From: Acidobacteriota bacterium | Lineage (GTDB): Bacteria; Acidobacteriota; Terriglobia; Acidiferrales; UBA7541 | NCBI GenBank assembly: GCA_021788095.1 | Contig: JAJYLB010000007.1 | Span: forward strand, 53,043 to 117,042 | DNA: 64,000 nt | Reading direction: 5' to 3' | Shown here: in pieces, positions 34,180 through 42,861 of the stretch | Position numbering within the stretch: the stretch's first letter is position 1 | How the letters are laid out: the number at the start of each line of letters is the position of its first letter | Notes under the pieces: model-generated | What the model saw: only the letters and a program-made list of their open reading frames with translations | What the model was told of the DNA's origin: nothing | Databases searched by the model: none | Program-made: the position numbers and the translations under genes

Positions 34180-36639
34180 TTATTCCTGGCGGAGCGCCTG
34201 CGCCGGATCGATTCGCATCGCTCGCCGCGCCGGCAGGTAGCACGCCACGACTGCCACGAGCGCCAAAGCCAAGGACGCCAGCGCGTAGGTCACCAGATCG
34301 AAATACCCGACTCCCGTCAAAATGCCCGACGCGGCATAGGCCGCCAAGAGCGCCAGCGGAATACCTATGGCCCACCCGATCGCCACCATCCGACCGCCAT
34401 CGCGCAAGACGCCTGCGAGAACATTCCGCTGGGTGGCCCCGAGCGCCATCCGGATGGCAATCTCGTTCCGCCGCTGGCTCACCGCGAAGGAAATGACCGC
34501 GTACAACCCCGCCGCCGCGAGCAGGAGACCGACGAGGCCCAATCCTCCGGCCACCACGGCGCCTATCCGGAACAGCATGAGCCCGTTGGGGCCGTCCACC
34601 ACGCTTGCGAGCGGCTGCACGTCGAAGACGGGCATCTGCGGATCGAGCGCGTGGATCTCGTCTTGAATCTCGCTCTCGAGCGAGCCCTGCGCCACCTGCG
34701 AACGCACCTCGAGCATGCGCAGCGGCTCGTAGTGCTGCGCCACGGGCAAGTAAAAGAGAGGGAAGTGGGGCAAGCCGACGAAGACGTAGCCGGCATCGTT
34801 GGCGACGCCCGCCACGCTGATCCAGGGCCCCGATGGGGAGGTGCGGAAGCGCTTGCCCACCGGGTCCTCTCCCGGCCAAAGCTGCTTGGCCATCGCCTGA
34901 TTGATGACGGCGACGGGTGGCGCCTTTTCGCCGTCGGCTTCGGTGAACGTGCGCCCGCGCGCGAGCGGAATGCGGAGGGTGCGGAAGAAGCCTGGCGTGA
35001 CGGAGACGTAGAAGTTCTGCGGTGCATGGTCTTTGGGGCCCAATACGCGGCCTTCGGCATAAACGTTGGCGGCCGACCCGAAGCCGCTGAGCGGAGCGCC
35101 GGTATCGAGCGTCGCGGATTCGACGCCCGGCGTCGCGCGAACGCGGTCGAGCAGGCGCTTGTAGAACTCGGTGGTCTGCGCCTGGTTGTAGCCGATGTAC
35201 GCGGGATCCGTGGTGAAGTCGGTCACGCCGCGGGGATCGAATCCCAAATTCGCGGTTTCGGCTTTGCCCAGGCTGCGGACGAAGAGTCCGGAAACGATCA
35301 GCAAGACCAGAGATCCCCCGAGCTGCGTCGCCACCAGCGCGCGCCGCAGCCGCCCCGACCGGATCCCTGCCGACAGCCGCGACCCACCCTCTCTAAGCTC
35401 TTGGTTCGGATTGGCGCGCGCCGCGCGGAATGCCGGCGCCAGGCCCACCACCACCGCCACCAGCAGGCACACGAGGAACGCAAACAGGTAGACCCGCCAA
35501 TCGAACTGGGCATCCAGCCGCACGGTGAGCGTGCCTTGCGTGTGGACCAGGTTCAGCAGGCGCGCCAGCCACTGGCCGAGAACCAGACCGGCGCCGCCGC
35601 CGGCGAGTGCCAGCACCAGCGTTTCCCCCAGCATTTGCCGGAGCAGTCTGGCCCGAGTCGCCCCCAAAGAGACTCGCACGGCCATTTCGCGCCGCCGGGC
35701 GAGCGCGCGCGCGATCAGCATGCCCGCAACGTTGAAGCAAGCCACGAGCAGCACCAGCCCGCCCAGCAGCAGGAAAAGCGCCGCGATCAAACCCTGGCGC
35801 ATCAACTGGCGCGGCTCCGGCGGCCGGGCCAGCCACTCGGGATAGACGTAGATGGTGATCCCGCGCTCCGTGTCCGGGTACTGCCGTGCGAGCCCGCTCG
35901 CCTCCACATTCATCGCCGCCTGCGCTTCGCCGACACTGGCGCCGGGTTTCAACCTGCCCATGAGCGACAGGAAGCGGGAGTTGCGGTTCGTCCACTGCGC
36001 GGTTGTGAAATCGGTGGTTCGAACGATCATGCTGACGGGCAGATACGCCTTCATGTCGAGAAACGTGGCCGTGCCATGAAAGCCTGGCGGCGTTACGCCC
36101 ACGATCGTTACCGGCTGGCCGTCGACTTGCGCGCTTTCCCCGATCGCGCCGCGGTCTCCGTTGAATCGGCTCTTCCAGTAGTCGTAGCCCAGCACGACTA
36201 CGGGGTCGGCGCCCGGCGTTTGGCCCTCCGACGGCAAAATCAGCCGGCCGAGGTACGGCTTGAGGCCCAGGGAAGAGAAGTAGTTGCCGGTGACGTAGCT
36301 GACGAGGATCGGATCCGTGTGGCGCTGGTGCGTCAGCCCCACCACGTCCGGGGCGTACCCGAAGAGGCTGGCAAAAGGCCCCGGCTGGCCGTTGTAATCC
36401 TGGAATTCCGGTGTGCTGAATTGGGTGTTGAACGCGCCTGGCTGCTCGCCGGTGATTACGGTGATTTGGCGGGGCTGGGGAACGGGCAGGGGCTTGAACA
36501 GCCAGCCATTCACCACACCGAAAATCGCCGTCGTCGCGCCGATCCCGAGGGCCAGCATCAGGATGGCGACGGCCGCCAAGCCAGGCGATCGGCGAAGCTG
36601 CCGAACGCCGTATTTCAAATCTTGGACCGCGCCTCTCAT
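34180..36639 (-). CDS. ADOP-type ABC permease, copy D
   Basis: An 819-residue permease: MRGAVQDLKYGVRQLRRSPG, LALGIGATTAIFGVVNGWLF (helix 1), first periplasmic domain with FHGTATFLDMKAYLPVSMIV, FtsX block LVACFNVAGMLIARALARRREMAVR, second FtsX block SQRRNEIAIRMALGATQRNV, ending LPARRAMRIDPAQALRQE. The periplasmic domains differ strongly from copies A-C. It is the first permease after the ATPase gene (89-nt gap), so adaptor, canonical ATPase and copy D could form the basic transporter unit, with the other permeases as additional or alternative partners. Confidence 0.92.
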   Translation of the reverse strand: MRGAVQDLKYGVRQLRRSPGLAAVAILMLALGIGATTAIFGVVNGWLFKPLPVPQPRQITVITGEQPGAFNTQFSTPEFQDYNGQPGPFASLFGYAPDVVGLTHQRHTDPILVSYVTGNYFSSLGLKPYLGRLILPSEGQTPGADPVVVLGYDYWKSRFNGDRGAIGESAQVDGQPVTIVGVTPPGFHGTATFLDMKAYLPVSMIVRTTDFTTAQWTNRNSRFLSLMGRLKPGASVGEAQAAMNVEASGLARQYPDTERGITIYVYPEWLARPPEPRQLMRQGLIAALFLLLGGLVLLVACFNVAGMLIARALARRREMAVRVSLGATRARLLRQMLGETLVLALAGGGAGLVLGQWLARLLNLVHTQGTLTVRLDAQFDWRVYLFAFLVCLLVAVVVGLAPAFRAARANPNQELREGGSRLSAGIRSGRLRRALVATQLGGSLVLLIVSGLFVRSLGKAETANLGFDPRGVTDFTTDPAYIGYNQAQTTEFYKRLLDRVRATPGVESATLDTGAPLSGFGSAANVYAEGRVLGPKDHAPQNFYVSVTPGFFRTLRIPLARGRTFTEADGEKAPPVAVINQAMAKQLWPGEDPVGKRFRTSPSGPWISVAGVANDAGYVFVGLPHFPLFYLPVAQHYEPLRMLEVRSQVAQGSLESEIQDEIHALDPQMPVFDVQPLASVVDGPNGLMLFRIGAVVAGGLGLVGLLLAAAGLYAVISFAVSQRRNEIAIRMALGATQRNVLAGVLRDGGRMVAIGWAIGIPLALLAAYAASGILTGVGYFDLVTYALASLALALVAVVACYLPARRAMRIDPAQALRQE

Positions 36640-36728
36640 CTCGCTTCTCCTGCTCTCGTCACACCCCTAGAAGCGTCGCACACGCCCACCCTTCGCCTTT
36701 CTGTATTCCGGATCTGACGAGGCCGGCC

Positions 36729-37454
36729 TTAGGACGCAGCGCCTTCGGCCAGTTGTTTGGCGCCCAGCGTTTCCTCGACGATGCGGCCGTCGAAGAGATA
36801 GATGGTGCGATCGGCGAAACGGGCGTAGCGCGGATCGTGCGTCACCATGCACAGCGTCGCGCCATCGCGATGCAGCTCGCGCAGCAGATCCATCACCGCT
36901 TCGCCATTCTTCGAGTCGAGGTTGCCGGTCGGCTCGTCCGCGAGCAGGATCGCCGGCTTGCCTACAATCGCCCGCGCCACGGCCACGCGCTGTTGCTGAC
37001 CGCCGGAAAGCTGGGAGGGGTAGTGCTTCATCCGGTGCGCCATGCCCACCCGCTCGAGCACTTCCTGCACCCGCTGCTTCCGCTCCGACGAGCCCATGCC
37101 GCGGTAGATGAGCGGCAACTCGACGTTCTCGTAAACGGTGAGGTCGCCGATCAGGTTGAACGCCTGGAAAATGAACCCGATCTCGCGGTTGCGGATGCGC
37201 GCGCGGTCGCGCACCGTCAGGTTGGCCACCTGGTCCGTCTTGAGCCAATAGGCGCCCTCGGTCGGCGAATCGAGCAAGCCGACGATCGAGAGCAAGGTCG
37301 ATTTGCCGCAGCCCGAGGGGCCGGCAATCGATAAAAACTCCCCGGGATGGATTTCGAGGTGAATGCCGGAAAGGGCGTGCGTCTCGACTTCCTCGGTGAA
37401 AAACACCTTCTTCACGTCATCCAAGCGAATCAACGAATCCGCATTTTGCTCCAT
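36729..37454 (-). CDS. MacB/LolD-type ABC transporter ATPase (canonical)
   Basis: A 241-residue ATPase with all motifs intact: Walker [10 protein letters not shown]-loop FIFQAFNLI, signature [14 protein letters not shown], Walker [14 protein letters not shown] with a normal D-loop, and switch His in VTHDPRYA. It powers FtsX-type permeases by mechanotransmission across the inner membrane. It sits between the adaptor gene (31-nt gap) and the first ADOP permease, a standard MacA-MacB-like order with separate ATPase. Of the two ATPases in this locus, this one is catalytically conventional. Confidence 0.94.
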   Translation of the reverse strand: MEQNADSLIRLDDVKKVFFTEEVETHALSGIHLEIHPGEFLSIAGPSGCGKSTLLSIVGLLDSPTEGAYWLKTDQVANLTVRDRARIRNREIGFIFQAFNLIGDLTVYENVELPLIYRGMGSSERKQRVQEVLERVGMAHRMKHYPSQLSGGQQQRVAVARAIVGKPAILLADEPTGNLDSKNGEAVMDLLRELHRDGATLCMVTHDPRYARFADRTIYLFDGRIVEETLGAKQLAEGAAS

Positions 37455-37485
37455 CGCGCCCTCCCGGCGTGATCTTCCCTGGGCC

Positions 37486-38757
37486 CTAGTCCAGCCGAAT
37501 CCGGTCGTAATTGTCGTAGGCCGACATGTCCGACAAAATCACCTGGTCTCCCACCTGTAGCCCGCCGAGGATCTCGACGGTATTCACCGAGACCTTGCCG
37601 ATCTTCACGGGCACGCGCACCGCTTCTTTCCCTCCGCTGATGATCTTGAAAAGCCCGATCGTGCTGTCGGCCTCGGCGTGCACCGGCCGCTCGACGTACA
37701 TCACGTTGGTGAGCTTTTCGATCAGGATCGTGCCCTCGACGCTCAGGTTCGGCCGCGCGCCCTTCGGCAGCGTCCCCTCGAGCGTGACGTCGACCGCCAC
37801 CGTCCCGTTCACCGGCGTCGGATTGATGCGAATCACCCTCCCAGAAACGATGCCGTTGTGCGTATCGACCGAGGCGGATTGCCCCAGCAGCAGATCCTTC
37901 GCGTCGGTTTCGGGGATATCCAGCTCGGCCCACAGTTGCGTCGGATCCACCACGTCCGCCACGGTGGTTCCCGCCGCCACCTCCTGCCCCAAGGCGATGC
38001 CCGTCCCCGTTCCCAGGTCTTGCAGCACGCCGTTCATCCCCGCCCGCACCGTCAGTTCGCTCATCTGCTGCTGGTACAGGTTCAGTTGCGTCTGGTCTTG
38101 GGCGATCTTGGTCTGGGCCTGCGCCAGTTGCGTCTGCATCTGCTTCTTGAACTGCACCAGCTGTAGCTGCGTCATCTCGAGATTCTTTTGCGCTGCCTGC
38201 TCGCTCGCCTGCGATTTCTGGTCGTTGATCAGCGGGCCGAGCCCCTTCACGTACATCTGGTGGTCGGCATCGGCCTGCAATTTCGATTGGCGGTAGGTTG
38301 CCTCGGCCTGCGCGAGGCTGGCCTGCTTGCCCAGGTAATCGCTTTCGCTCTGCGCCTTTTGAGTCTGGTACGCCGCCTGATCCGCCTTGAGCGCCAGCTT
38401 GGCGTTTTCGGTCTGCTGCTCGAGTTCGGGATTGCTCAGCACCAGCAGCACCGTATCCGCCTTCACCGGCGTTCCAGGCAGTATCGGCCGCTCGATCACG
38501 CGGCCGCTCGAAATGGCCGGGATACTCGTCACCTTGGCGGGCACCAGGGTCCCCAAACCGTGTACTTGACGCAACATGTCTCCGCGCATCACCGGGCGGG
38601 CCCAGACTGTCGCCGAATCCACGCTCGGCGGCGCCGGCTTGAGCCGCGAGAGCCCGAGCGTCACCACCGCCACGATCACAACCAAACTCGCTCCGTAGAT
38701 GATTCGCTTGCGCCTGCGCTTACGAACCAGATCCGGTCGTGCTATGTCCATTGCCAT
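37486..38757 (-). CDS. HlyD/MacA-type periplasmic adaptor (membrane fusion protein)
   Basis: A 423-residue adaptor. A cytoplasmic MDIARPDLVRKRRRKR segment is followed by one membrane helix (~20-37). The lipoyl half-motif VTSIPAISSGRVIERPILPG comes next, then a long coiled coil (~105-240, rich in Gln/Ala/Lys) forming the alpha-hairpin, the second lipoyl half, and a beta-barrel with NLSVEGTILIEKL. It should bridge the inner-membrane permeases to an outer-membrane TolC-type channel, none of which is encoded in this locus. ATG at 38757 (or 38751) is preferred: MDIARPD is the conserved N-terminus, and an upstream ATG at 38799 lies inside a -24/-12-like promoter sequence. Confidence 0.9.
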   Translation of the reverse strand: MAMDIARPDLVRKRRRKRIIYGASLVVIVAVVTLGLSRLKPAPPSVDSATVWARPVMRGDMLRQVHGLGTLVPAKVTSIPAISSGRVIERPILPGTPVKADTVLLVLSNPELEQQTENAKLALKADQAAYQTQKAQSESDYLGKQASLAQAEATYRQSKLQADADHQMYVKGLGPLINDQKSQASEQAAQKNLEMTQLQLVQFKKQMQTQLAQAQTKIAQDQTQLNLYQQQMSELTVRAGMNGVLQDLGTGTGIALGQEVAAGTTVADVVDPTQLWAELDIPETDAKDLLLGQSASVDTHNGIVSGRVIRINPTPVNGTVAVDVTLEGTLPKGARPNLSVEGTILIEKLTNVMYVERPVHAEADSTIGLFKIISGGKEAVRVPVKIGKVSVNTVEILGGLQVGDQVILSDMSAYDNYDRIRLD

Positions 38758-38783
38758 GGTCTGTTTCCCAGGCGTATTATCTC

Positions 38784-38798
38784 GCAGGTAGGTTGCCA
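38784..38798 (-). promoter_or_regulatory. Candidate sigma-54 (-24/-12) promoter before the adaptor gene
   Basis: The minus strand reads TGGCAACCTACCTGC: a GG and a GC exactly 12 bases apart, with TGGCA matching the -24 consensus fully and CTGC matching three of four bases of TTGC at -12. Transcription would start near 38772, about 15 nt before the ATG at 38757. An NtrC-type regulator is encoded at the other end of the same locus. No enhancer site was identified. Confidence 0.45.
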
Positions 38799-38983
38799 TT
38801 CCTACAAATTCTGAAGTCCCACTCCTGCTTAGCCTTAGCTGATACGAGCGCCGGCCCCAGAAGGTTCCACTGCCCAGTTTCAGGATTTTGGTGTCCGGAA
38901 ACGGACAGCCGGGGATGCCTTTCATCTTGACCCGAACGCGGGGAGCTGGGATCATTGGGCTCAGTGGTCTCAAGGAGGGCCGG

Positions 38984-39223
38984 ATGTCCGGTAACTTGCA
39001 TGTGCGCAATTTGGGGGACGACCTCATCGCCAAGTTGAAGCGTCGGGCTGCCCGCCACGGCCGTTCCGCGGAAGCCGAGCATCGGGAGATTCTTCGGCAG
39101 GCCCTTTCCGCCGAGGTCGAGCCTTCTTTCGAGACGCTGGCGGCGGAATTGCGAAAACTCACGAGGCGCCGGAAGCAGACTCCTTCGGAGGTCCTGCTCC
39201 GCGAGGCTCGGAGCGAGCAGTGA
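38984..39223 (+). CDS. FitA-like ribbon-helix-helix antitoxin
   Basis: A 79-residue protein beginning MSGNLHVRNLGDDLIAKLKRRAARHGRSAEAEHREIL, the FitA/VapB ribbon-helix-helix DNA-binding domain: a beta strand LHVRNL followed by two helices. A C-terminal tail (~45-79) would wrap the toxin. AAGGAGG five bases upstream fixes the ATG at 38984. Its stop overlaps the GTG of the PIN toxin by 4 nt, the usual toxin-antitoxin arrangement. It should neutralise the toxin and autorepress the pair. It is divergent from the adaptor gene, with about 225 bp between the starts. Confidence 0.9.
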   Translation: MSGNLHVRNLGDDLIAKLKRRAARHGRSAEAEHREILRQALSAEVEPSFETLAAELRKLTRRRKQTPSEVLLREARSEQ

Positions 39224-39654
39224 CCGGGTTCGTCATAGACGCCAGTATCGCCGTGAAATGGGTTGTGGAAGAGCCGGGAACGCCAGAGGCGCTGGCCCTT
39301 AGGCGCAAGGCAAGGCTGATCGCTCCTGAACTCCTTGTCGCGGAATGCGCGAACATCCTGCGCAAGAAAGTCCAGCGGAAGGAGCTGACCAGGGAGGAGG
39401 CCCTTCTGGCTGCGCGGCTGTTACAAGCCGCGGAGGTGGAGCTTTTGCCGATGCGGTCCCTGCTCGAGAAGGCGACGCGCATGGCCATCCAGCTTGACCA
39501 CCCAGCCTACGACTGCCTCTACCTGGCGTTGGCCGTTGAAACTGACTGCCGATTTGTCACTGCGGACGACCGGTTCCTGGCAAAGCTCGCCGAGGGACGG
39601 CACAAGGCGCTTCGAACCAGTGCCATCCTCCTCACCGAAGCGGCGCGCTTGTAG
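39220..39654 (+). CDS. vapC: VapC/FitB-type PIN-domain toxin ribonuclease
   Basis: A 144-residue PIN-domain nuclease. The conserved acidic residues are present: Asp in VIDASIAVKWVVEE, Glu in ELLVAECANIL, Asp in AYDCLYLALA and Asp in FVTADDRFL, forming the Mg site. VapC toxins cleave tRNA or rRNA when the antitoxin is degraded. The GTG start overlaps the antitoxin stop. A tRNA-Gln gene follows about 20 bp downstream on the other strand. The module looks complete and functional. Confidence 0.92.
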   Translation: MTGFVIDASIAVKWVVEEPGTPEALALRRKARLIAPELLVAECANILRKKVQRKELTREEALLAARLLQAAEVELLPMRSLLEKATRMAIQLDHPAYDCLYLALAVETDCRFVTADDRFLAKLAEGRHKALRTSAILLTEAARL

Positions 39655-39673
39655 ATGGGAATGACTGCGTGGT

Positions 39674-39748
39674 TGGCTGGGAGGCCTGGACTCGAACCAG
39701 GATAACCAGATCCAGAGTCTGGTGTACTGCCGATTGTACGACCTCCCA
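39674..39748 (-). tRNA. tRNA-Gln, anticodon CTG
   Basis: The minus strand folds as a 75-nt cloverleaf. Acceptor strand TGGGAGG pairs with CCTCCCA, discriminator G, and CCA is encoded. The anticodon arm is CCAGA CTCTGGA TCTGG, with CTG in positions 34-36, and the T-arm is CCTGG TTCGAGT CCAGG. The U1-A72 pair and G73 agree with tRNA-Gln. Confidence 0.95.
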
Positions 39749-39985
39749 GTAGTAGGGAACTGCCGACGGACGGACCTGCCGTGGCGACCCTAGAAACTGT
39801 AAACGGCGAGGCTGATGCCGTCAACCATCCCTCGCCGCCAGGTTTTCCTCCCGAGCCGCTGCCGCCGAATCTGCCGCTCTCGCCTTCTCAGACGCGCCGT
39901 TGCTCGCCGGCGTCGCCCGCGAATACAATGGCCATTCACGGCGTTACCTCGCGCGTCGCGAGCTACTTCTCGGGGAAGGATGCCC

Positions 39986-40696
39986 ATGCTCGAACTCCAC
40001 GGCAACAAGATTACTTGGCTGGGCCATGCCGGCTTCAGGCTTCAAACCGCTTCCGGGGCCGTTGTGCTGATCGATCCTTGGGTCAGTGGACCCACGTGTC
40101 CGGAAAACTTGAAGAAGTTCGATCGCGTGGATCTGATCCTCGCGACCCACGGCCATTCCGACCATTTCGCCGACGTCGTCGCCCTGGCGCATCGCCACAA
40201 GCCAAAGGTCATCGCGATCTTCGAAACCGCCCGGTGGCTGCAGTCGAAAAAAGTCTCCGACGTCATGCCCATGAGCAAGGGCGGAACGCAAAAAGTGGCC
40301 GATGTCGAAGTCACCATGGTCCACGCCGCCCACTCGAATTCGATCGAGGACGACGGCAAAATCATCTACGGAGGCGAGCCGGCGGGCTTTGTGGTGACGC
40401 TGCCGGGCGGGCTCAGGCTCTATCATGCCGGCGATACCAACTTGTTCGGGGACATGCGCCTGATCGGCGAGCTCTACAAGTCGCAATTGGCCCTCCTGCC
40501 GATCGGCGATGTCTACACCATGGGCCCGCGCGAGGCGGCCCATGCCATTCGCCTGCTGGGCGTGAAACACGTTGTGCCTATGCACTACGGCACGTTTCCC
40601 TTGCTCACGGGAACCCCGGCGGCGCTCCAGTCGGAGGCGAAGGACGTCGCGGTGCTCGAGATTCACGCCCTGCGCCCCGGCGAATCGCTGGGCTGA
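39986..40696 (+). CDS. UPF0173-type metal-dependent hydrolase (metallo-beta-lactamase fold)
   Basis: A 236-residue member of the YtkL/UPF0173 family. It begins ITWLGHAGFRL, carries the metal motif LATHGHSDHFAD (HxHxDH), further ligands in VHAAHSNS and YHAGDTNLFGDM, and ends with VPMHYGTFP. The family binds two metals; its physiological substrate is not established. ATG 39986 has AAGGA about six bases upstream; 39980 is an alternative two codons earlier. It stands alone between tRNA-Gln and a repeat region. Confidence 0.9.
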   Translation: MLELHGNKITWLGHAGFRLQTASGAVVLIDPWVSGPTCPENLKKFDRVDLILATHGHSDHFADVVALAHRHKPKVIAIFETARWLQSKKVSDVMPMSKGGTQKVADVEVTMVHAAHSNSIEDDGKIIYGGEPAGFVVTLPGGLRLYHAGDTNLFGDMRLIGELYKSQLALLPIGDVYTMGPREAAHAIRLLGVKHVVPMHYGTFPLLTGTPAALQSEAKDVAVLEIHALRPGESLG

Positions 40697-40793
40697 TGTG
40701 GCTCGCGCGACACGGCGGATGGATGGCGGCGCGATACTGCATCCCCCTCGGAACGATGGCTAACAGGACGCCACAAGAGGCCCTTTCAGGATT

Positions 40794-40880
40794 GTCATCC
40801 TGAGGCCGCCGGGGCGGCCGAAGGATCCCGACCGGAGTTTCGGGGGAATTGACGGGATGCTTCGCCGCGCACAGCATGAC
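40794..40880. repeat. MITE-like element, GTCATCCTGAG family
   Basis: Left end TTGTCATCCTGAG and right end CAGCATGACAA are inverted; GGCCGCCGGGGCGGCC hairpin and GAAGGATCCCGACC lie inside. It is 87 bp and related to 25926-26027 and 53760-53872. Confidence 0.75.
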
Positions 40881-40907
40881 AACTGGGCCTTGTGCGGCAC
40901 GCTGCTG

Positions 40908-41043
40908 GTGTCCTGAGTCAGAAGTTAGCAACACGGGTTTTCGGGGGTCGGAGCTTCAGCTCCGACATTAAGGCCCGCCAAATGAAGGGGCTTTAGCCCC
41001 TGAAGCAGGGCGACTTTTACATGGAACTTGCAACTCGGGACAC
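40908..41043. repeat. MITE-like element, GTGTCCTGAGT family, copy 1
   Basis: Left end GTGTCCTGAGTCAGAAGTT; right end AACTTGCAACTCGGGACAC is its imperfect inverse. Two internal hairpins: GTCGGAGCTTCAGCTCCGAC and GGGGCTTTAGCCCC. It is 136 bp with no coding capacity. Copy 2 lies at 62305-62439, a solo right end at 43724-43742. Confidence 0.85.
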
Positions 41044-41094
41044 TAGAAGGCGGCGTCTTGCAACTGGGTGGAAATCCATAAGAGGGAGCATGTG

Positions 41095-41757
41095 ATGCCG
41101 CGCCGCGTTGCTCGATCCGACCGTGAGGAAGTTCTTCAGCCCGCCATCGCTCGCTATCTCGATTCACTCCTCCCCTCGCGCGACCCCGTTCTGGCGGAAA
41201 TGGAACGCCTGGCCCGGCTCGAGGGTATTCCGATCGTCGGCCCCGCGTGCGGCCGCCTGCTGGCGCTGCTGGTGGCGGTCTCCGGCGCGCGGCGGATTTT
41301 CGAGATGGGGTCCGCGATCGGCTACTCGACGCTCTGGCTTGCCCGCGCCGCGGGCCCGGCCGCGAAGGTCTACTACACCGATGCCGATCCCCGGAATCTG
41401 GCGCGCGCGCGCGCTTTCTTGCGTCGCGGGGGCGTCTTGCCGCGTGTGAAGCTGCTCGAGGGGGACGCGCTCGCCTTGCTCCGGCGGACGTCCGGCCGCT
41501 TCGATCTCATCTTCGTCGATGTCGACAAGGATCAGTATCCCGCCGCGCTCCGGCTTGCCGTCCCCCGGCTGCGCCGCGGCGGCTTGCTTGTTGCGGACAA
41601 CGTTCTCTGGCACGGCCGCGTCGCCGCCAAAGTCTCCCCTGGCGACGTCTTCACCCGGTCGATTTTGCGCTTCAATCGCCTGATGTACGCCCCCAAGGAG
41701 CTGTTCGCGGTGATTGTGCCTTTGCGCGATGGCGTCGCCGTCTGCCGCAAGGCGTAG
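41095..41757 (+). CDS. Family 3 O-methyltransferase (catechol-OMT-like)
   Basis: A 220-residue SAM-dependent O-methyltransferase. IFEMGSAIGYSTLWLARA is the SAM-binding motif, YYTDADPRN the acidic loop, FDLIFVDVDKDQYPAAL carries the metal-binding Asp residues, and GGLLVADNVLWHGRV the Asp-Asn metal site typical of the caffeoyl-CoA/catechol O-methyltransferase family. GAGGGAG six bases upstream supports ATG 41095; an in-frame ATG at 41068 is possible. Substrate unknown. Convergent with trxB. Confidence 0.88.
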   Translation: MPRRVARSDREEVLQPAIARYLDSLLPSRDPVLAEMERLARLEGIPIVGPACGRLLALLVAVSGARRIFEMGSAIGYSTLWLARAAGPAAKVYYTDADPRNLARARAFLRRGGVLPRVKLLEGDALALLRRTSGRFDLIFVDVDKDQYPAALRLAVPRLRRGGLLVADNVLWHGRVAAKVSPGDVFTRSILRFNRLMYAPKELFAVIVPLRDGVAVCRKA

Positions 41758-41818
41758 TTCAAGCGGAGTCCGAACCCCGCCCTCGAAGCAGCTTGCTTTT
41801 CCTGACCGCGCCCCGAAT

Positions 41819-42760
41819 TCAGGGGTGTTCGGTGAGGAACTTTTCCGCGTCGAGCGCGGCCCTGCAGCCGCTCCCGGCCGCGGTGACGGCTTGGCGGTAG
41901 ACGTGGTCGGCGACGTCGCCGGCGGCGAAGACGCCGGGAACGTTGGTGTGGGTGTGGTCGCGGGTTTTCAGGTATCCGGCTTCGTCCATGTCCAGAATCC
42001 CGCGATAAACTTGCGTGTTCGGCTCGTGCCCGATGCCCAAAAACACGCCATCGACGGGCAGCGTCATCGTTTCGGCCGTCCGCGCATGCCGCAACCGCAC
42101 GGCTTCGACGCAGCCTTTCTGCGCGTCGAGAACGTCTTCCACGACGTAAGGCGTGAGGAAGCGTATCTTGGGATTGGCCCGGGCGCGGTCGAGCATGATC
42201 TTCGTCGCGCGAAATTCCTCCCTCCGGTGCACGATCGTTACGCGGCTCGCGAATTTCGTCAGAAACGTCGCTTCCTCCATCGCGGAATCGCCGCCGCCGA
42301 TCACAGCGATCTCCCGCTCGCGGAAAAAATAGCCGTCGCAGGTGGCGCAGCTCGAGACGCCGTGGCCCAGCAGCTTCCGCTCCGATTCCAGTCCCAGCAT
42401 CCGTGCCGAGGCGCCGGCGGCGACGATGAGCGCGCGCGTGTGGACCGTGCGGCTCTCCAGCGTCAGCGCGAAGGGGCGCCGGTCGAGCGCAACGGCACGC
42501 ACCGCGCCCTCGAGATACCGCGTCCCGAATCGCTCCGCCTGCTTCCTCATCCGGTCGATCAGCTCGGGCCCCAGCACGCCATCGGGAAAACCGGGGAAGT
42601 TTTCCACCATCGTGGTCAGGCTGAGCTGGCCCCCGGGCTCATACCCGTCGATGACGAGCGGGCGCAAGTCGGCTCGCGACGTGTAGATGGCGGCGGTGAG
42701 TCCCGCGCAGCCGCTCCCGATGATGACCACATTCTCGATTTCCGGTTGGGGGGCGTTCAT
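41819..42760 (-). CDS. trxB: Thioredoxin reductase (TrxB-type flavoprotein)
   Basis: A 313-residue NADPH/FAD disulfide reductase that reduces thioredoxin in the cytoplasm. FAD motif IIGSGCAGLTAAIY at the N-terminus, redox-active CATCDG in the middle, NADPH motif VIGGGDSAMEEATFL, and the second FAD motif GVFAAGDVADHVYRQAVTAAGSGC near the end. Length and motif order are normal for TrxB. One residue is unusual: the first motif has Cys (GSGCAG) where Pro or Ala is common. It is divergent from the small membrane protein gene, with about 100 bp between. Confidence 0.95.
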   Translation of the reverse strand: MNAPQPEIENVVIIGSGCAGLTAAIYTSRADLRPLVIDGYEPGGQLSLTTMVENFPGFPDGVLGPELIDRMRKQAERFGTRYLEGAVRAVALDRRPFALTLESRTVHTRALIVAAGASARMLGLESERKLLGHGVSSCATCDGYFFREREIAVIGGGDSAMEEATFLTKFASRVTIVHRREEFRATKIMLDRARANPKIRFLTPYVVEDVLDAQKGCVEAVRLRHARTAETMTLPVDGVFLGIGHEPNTQVYRGILDMDEAGYLKTRDHTHTNVPGVFAAGDVADHVYRQAVTAAGSGCRAALDAEKFLTEHP

Positions 42761-42861
42761 GATGTCTCATTCCTTGGGATTGACGAAGCGGAAAATTGTA
42801 GCACGCTGGCCGTTATTCTTCGGGTACTTGCTTTACGGCTGGGCATCGGCATAATGGCGGC

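Noticed and set aside
31376..34879. Apparent 1167-residue permease with a long N-terminal extension
   Set aside because: Residues before MRGFWQDVRYG are Arg/Ala-rich shadow of copy D and spacer; the ribosome-binding site and conserved N-terminus place the start at 33799.
26321..36639. Permease array as one recent tandem amplification
   Set aside because: Periplasmic domains of the four copies are strongly diverged; only endings and two spacers are close, so the duplications are mostly old.
34051..36717. 888-codon open frame on the plus strand opposite permease copy D
   Set aside because: Low-complexity composition, no motif, fully antisense to a conserved gene with a good start and typical ending.
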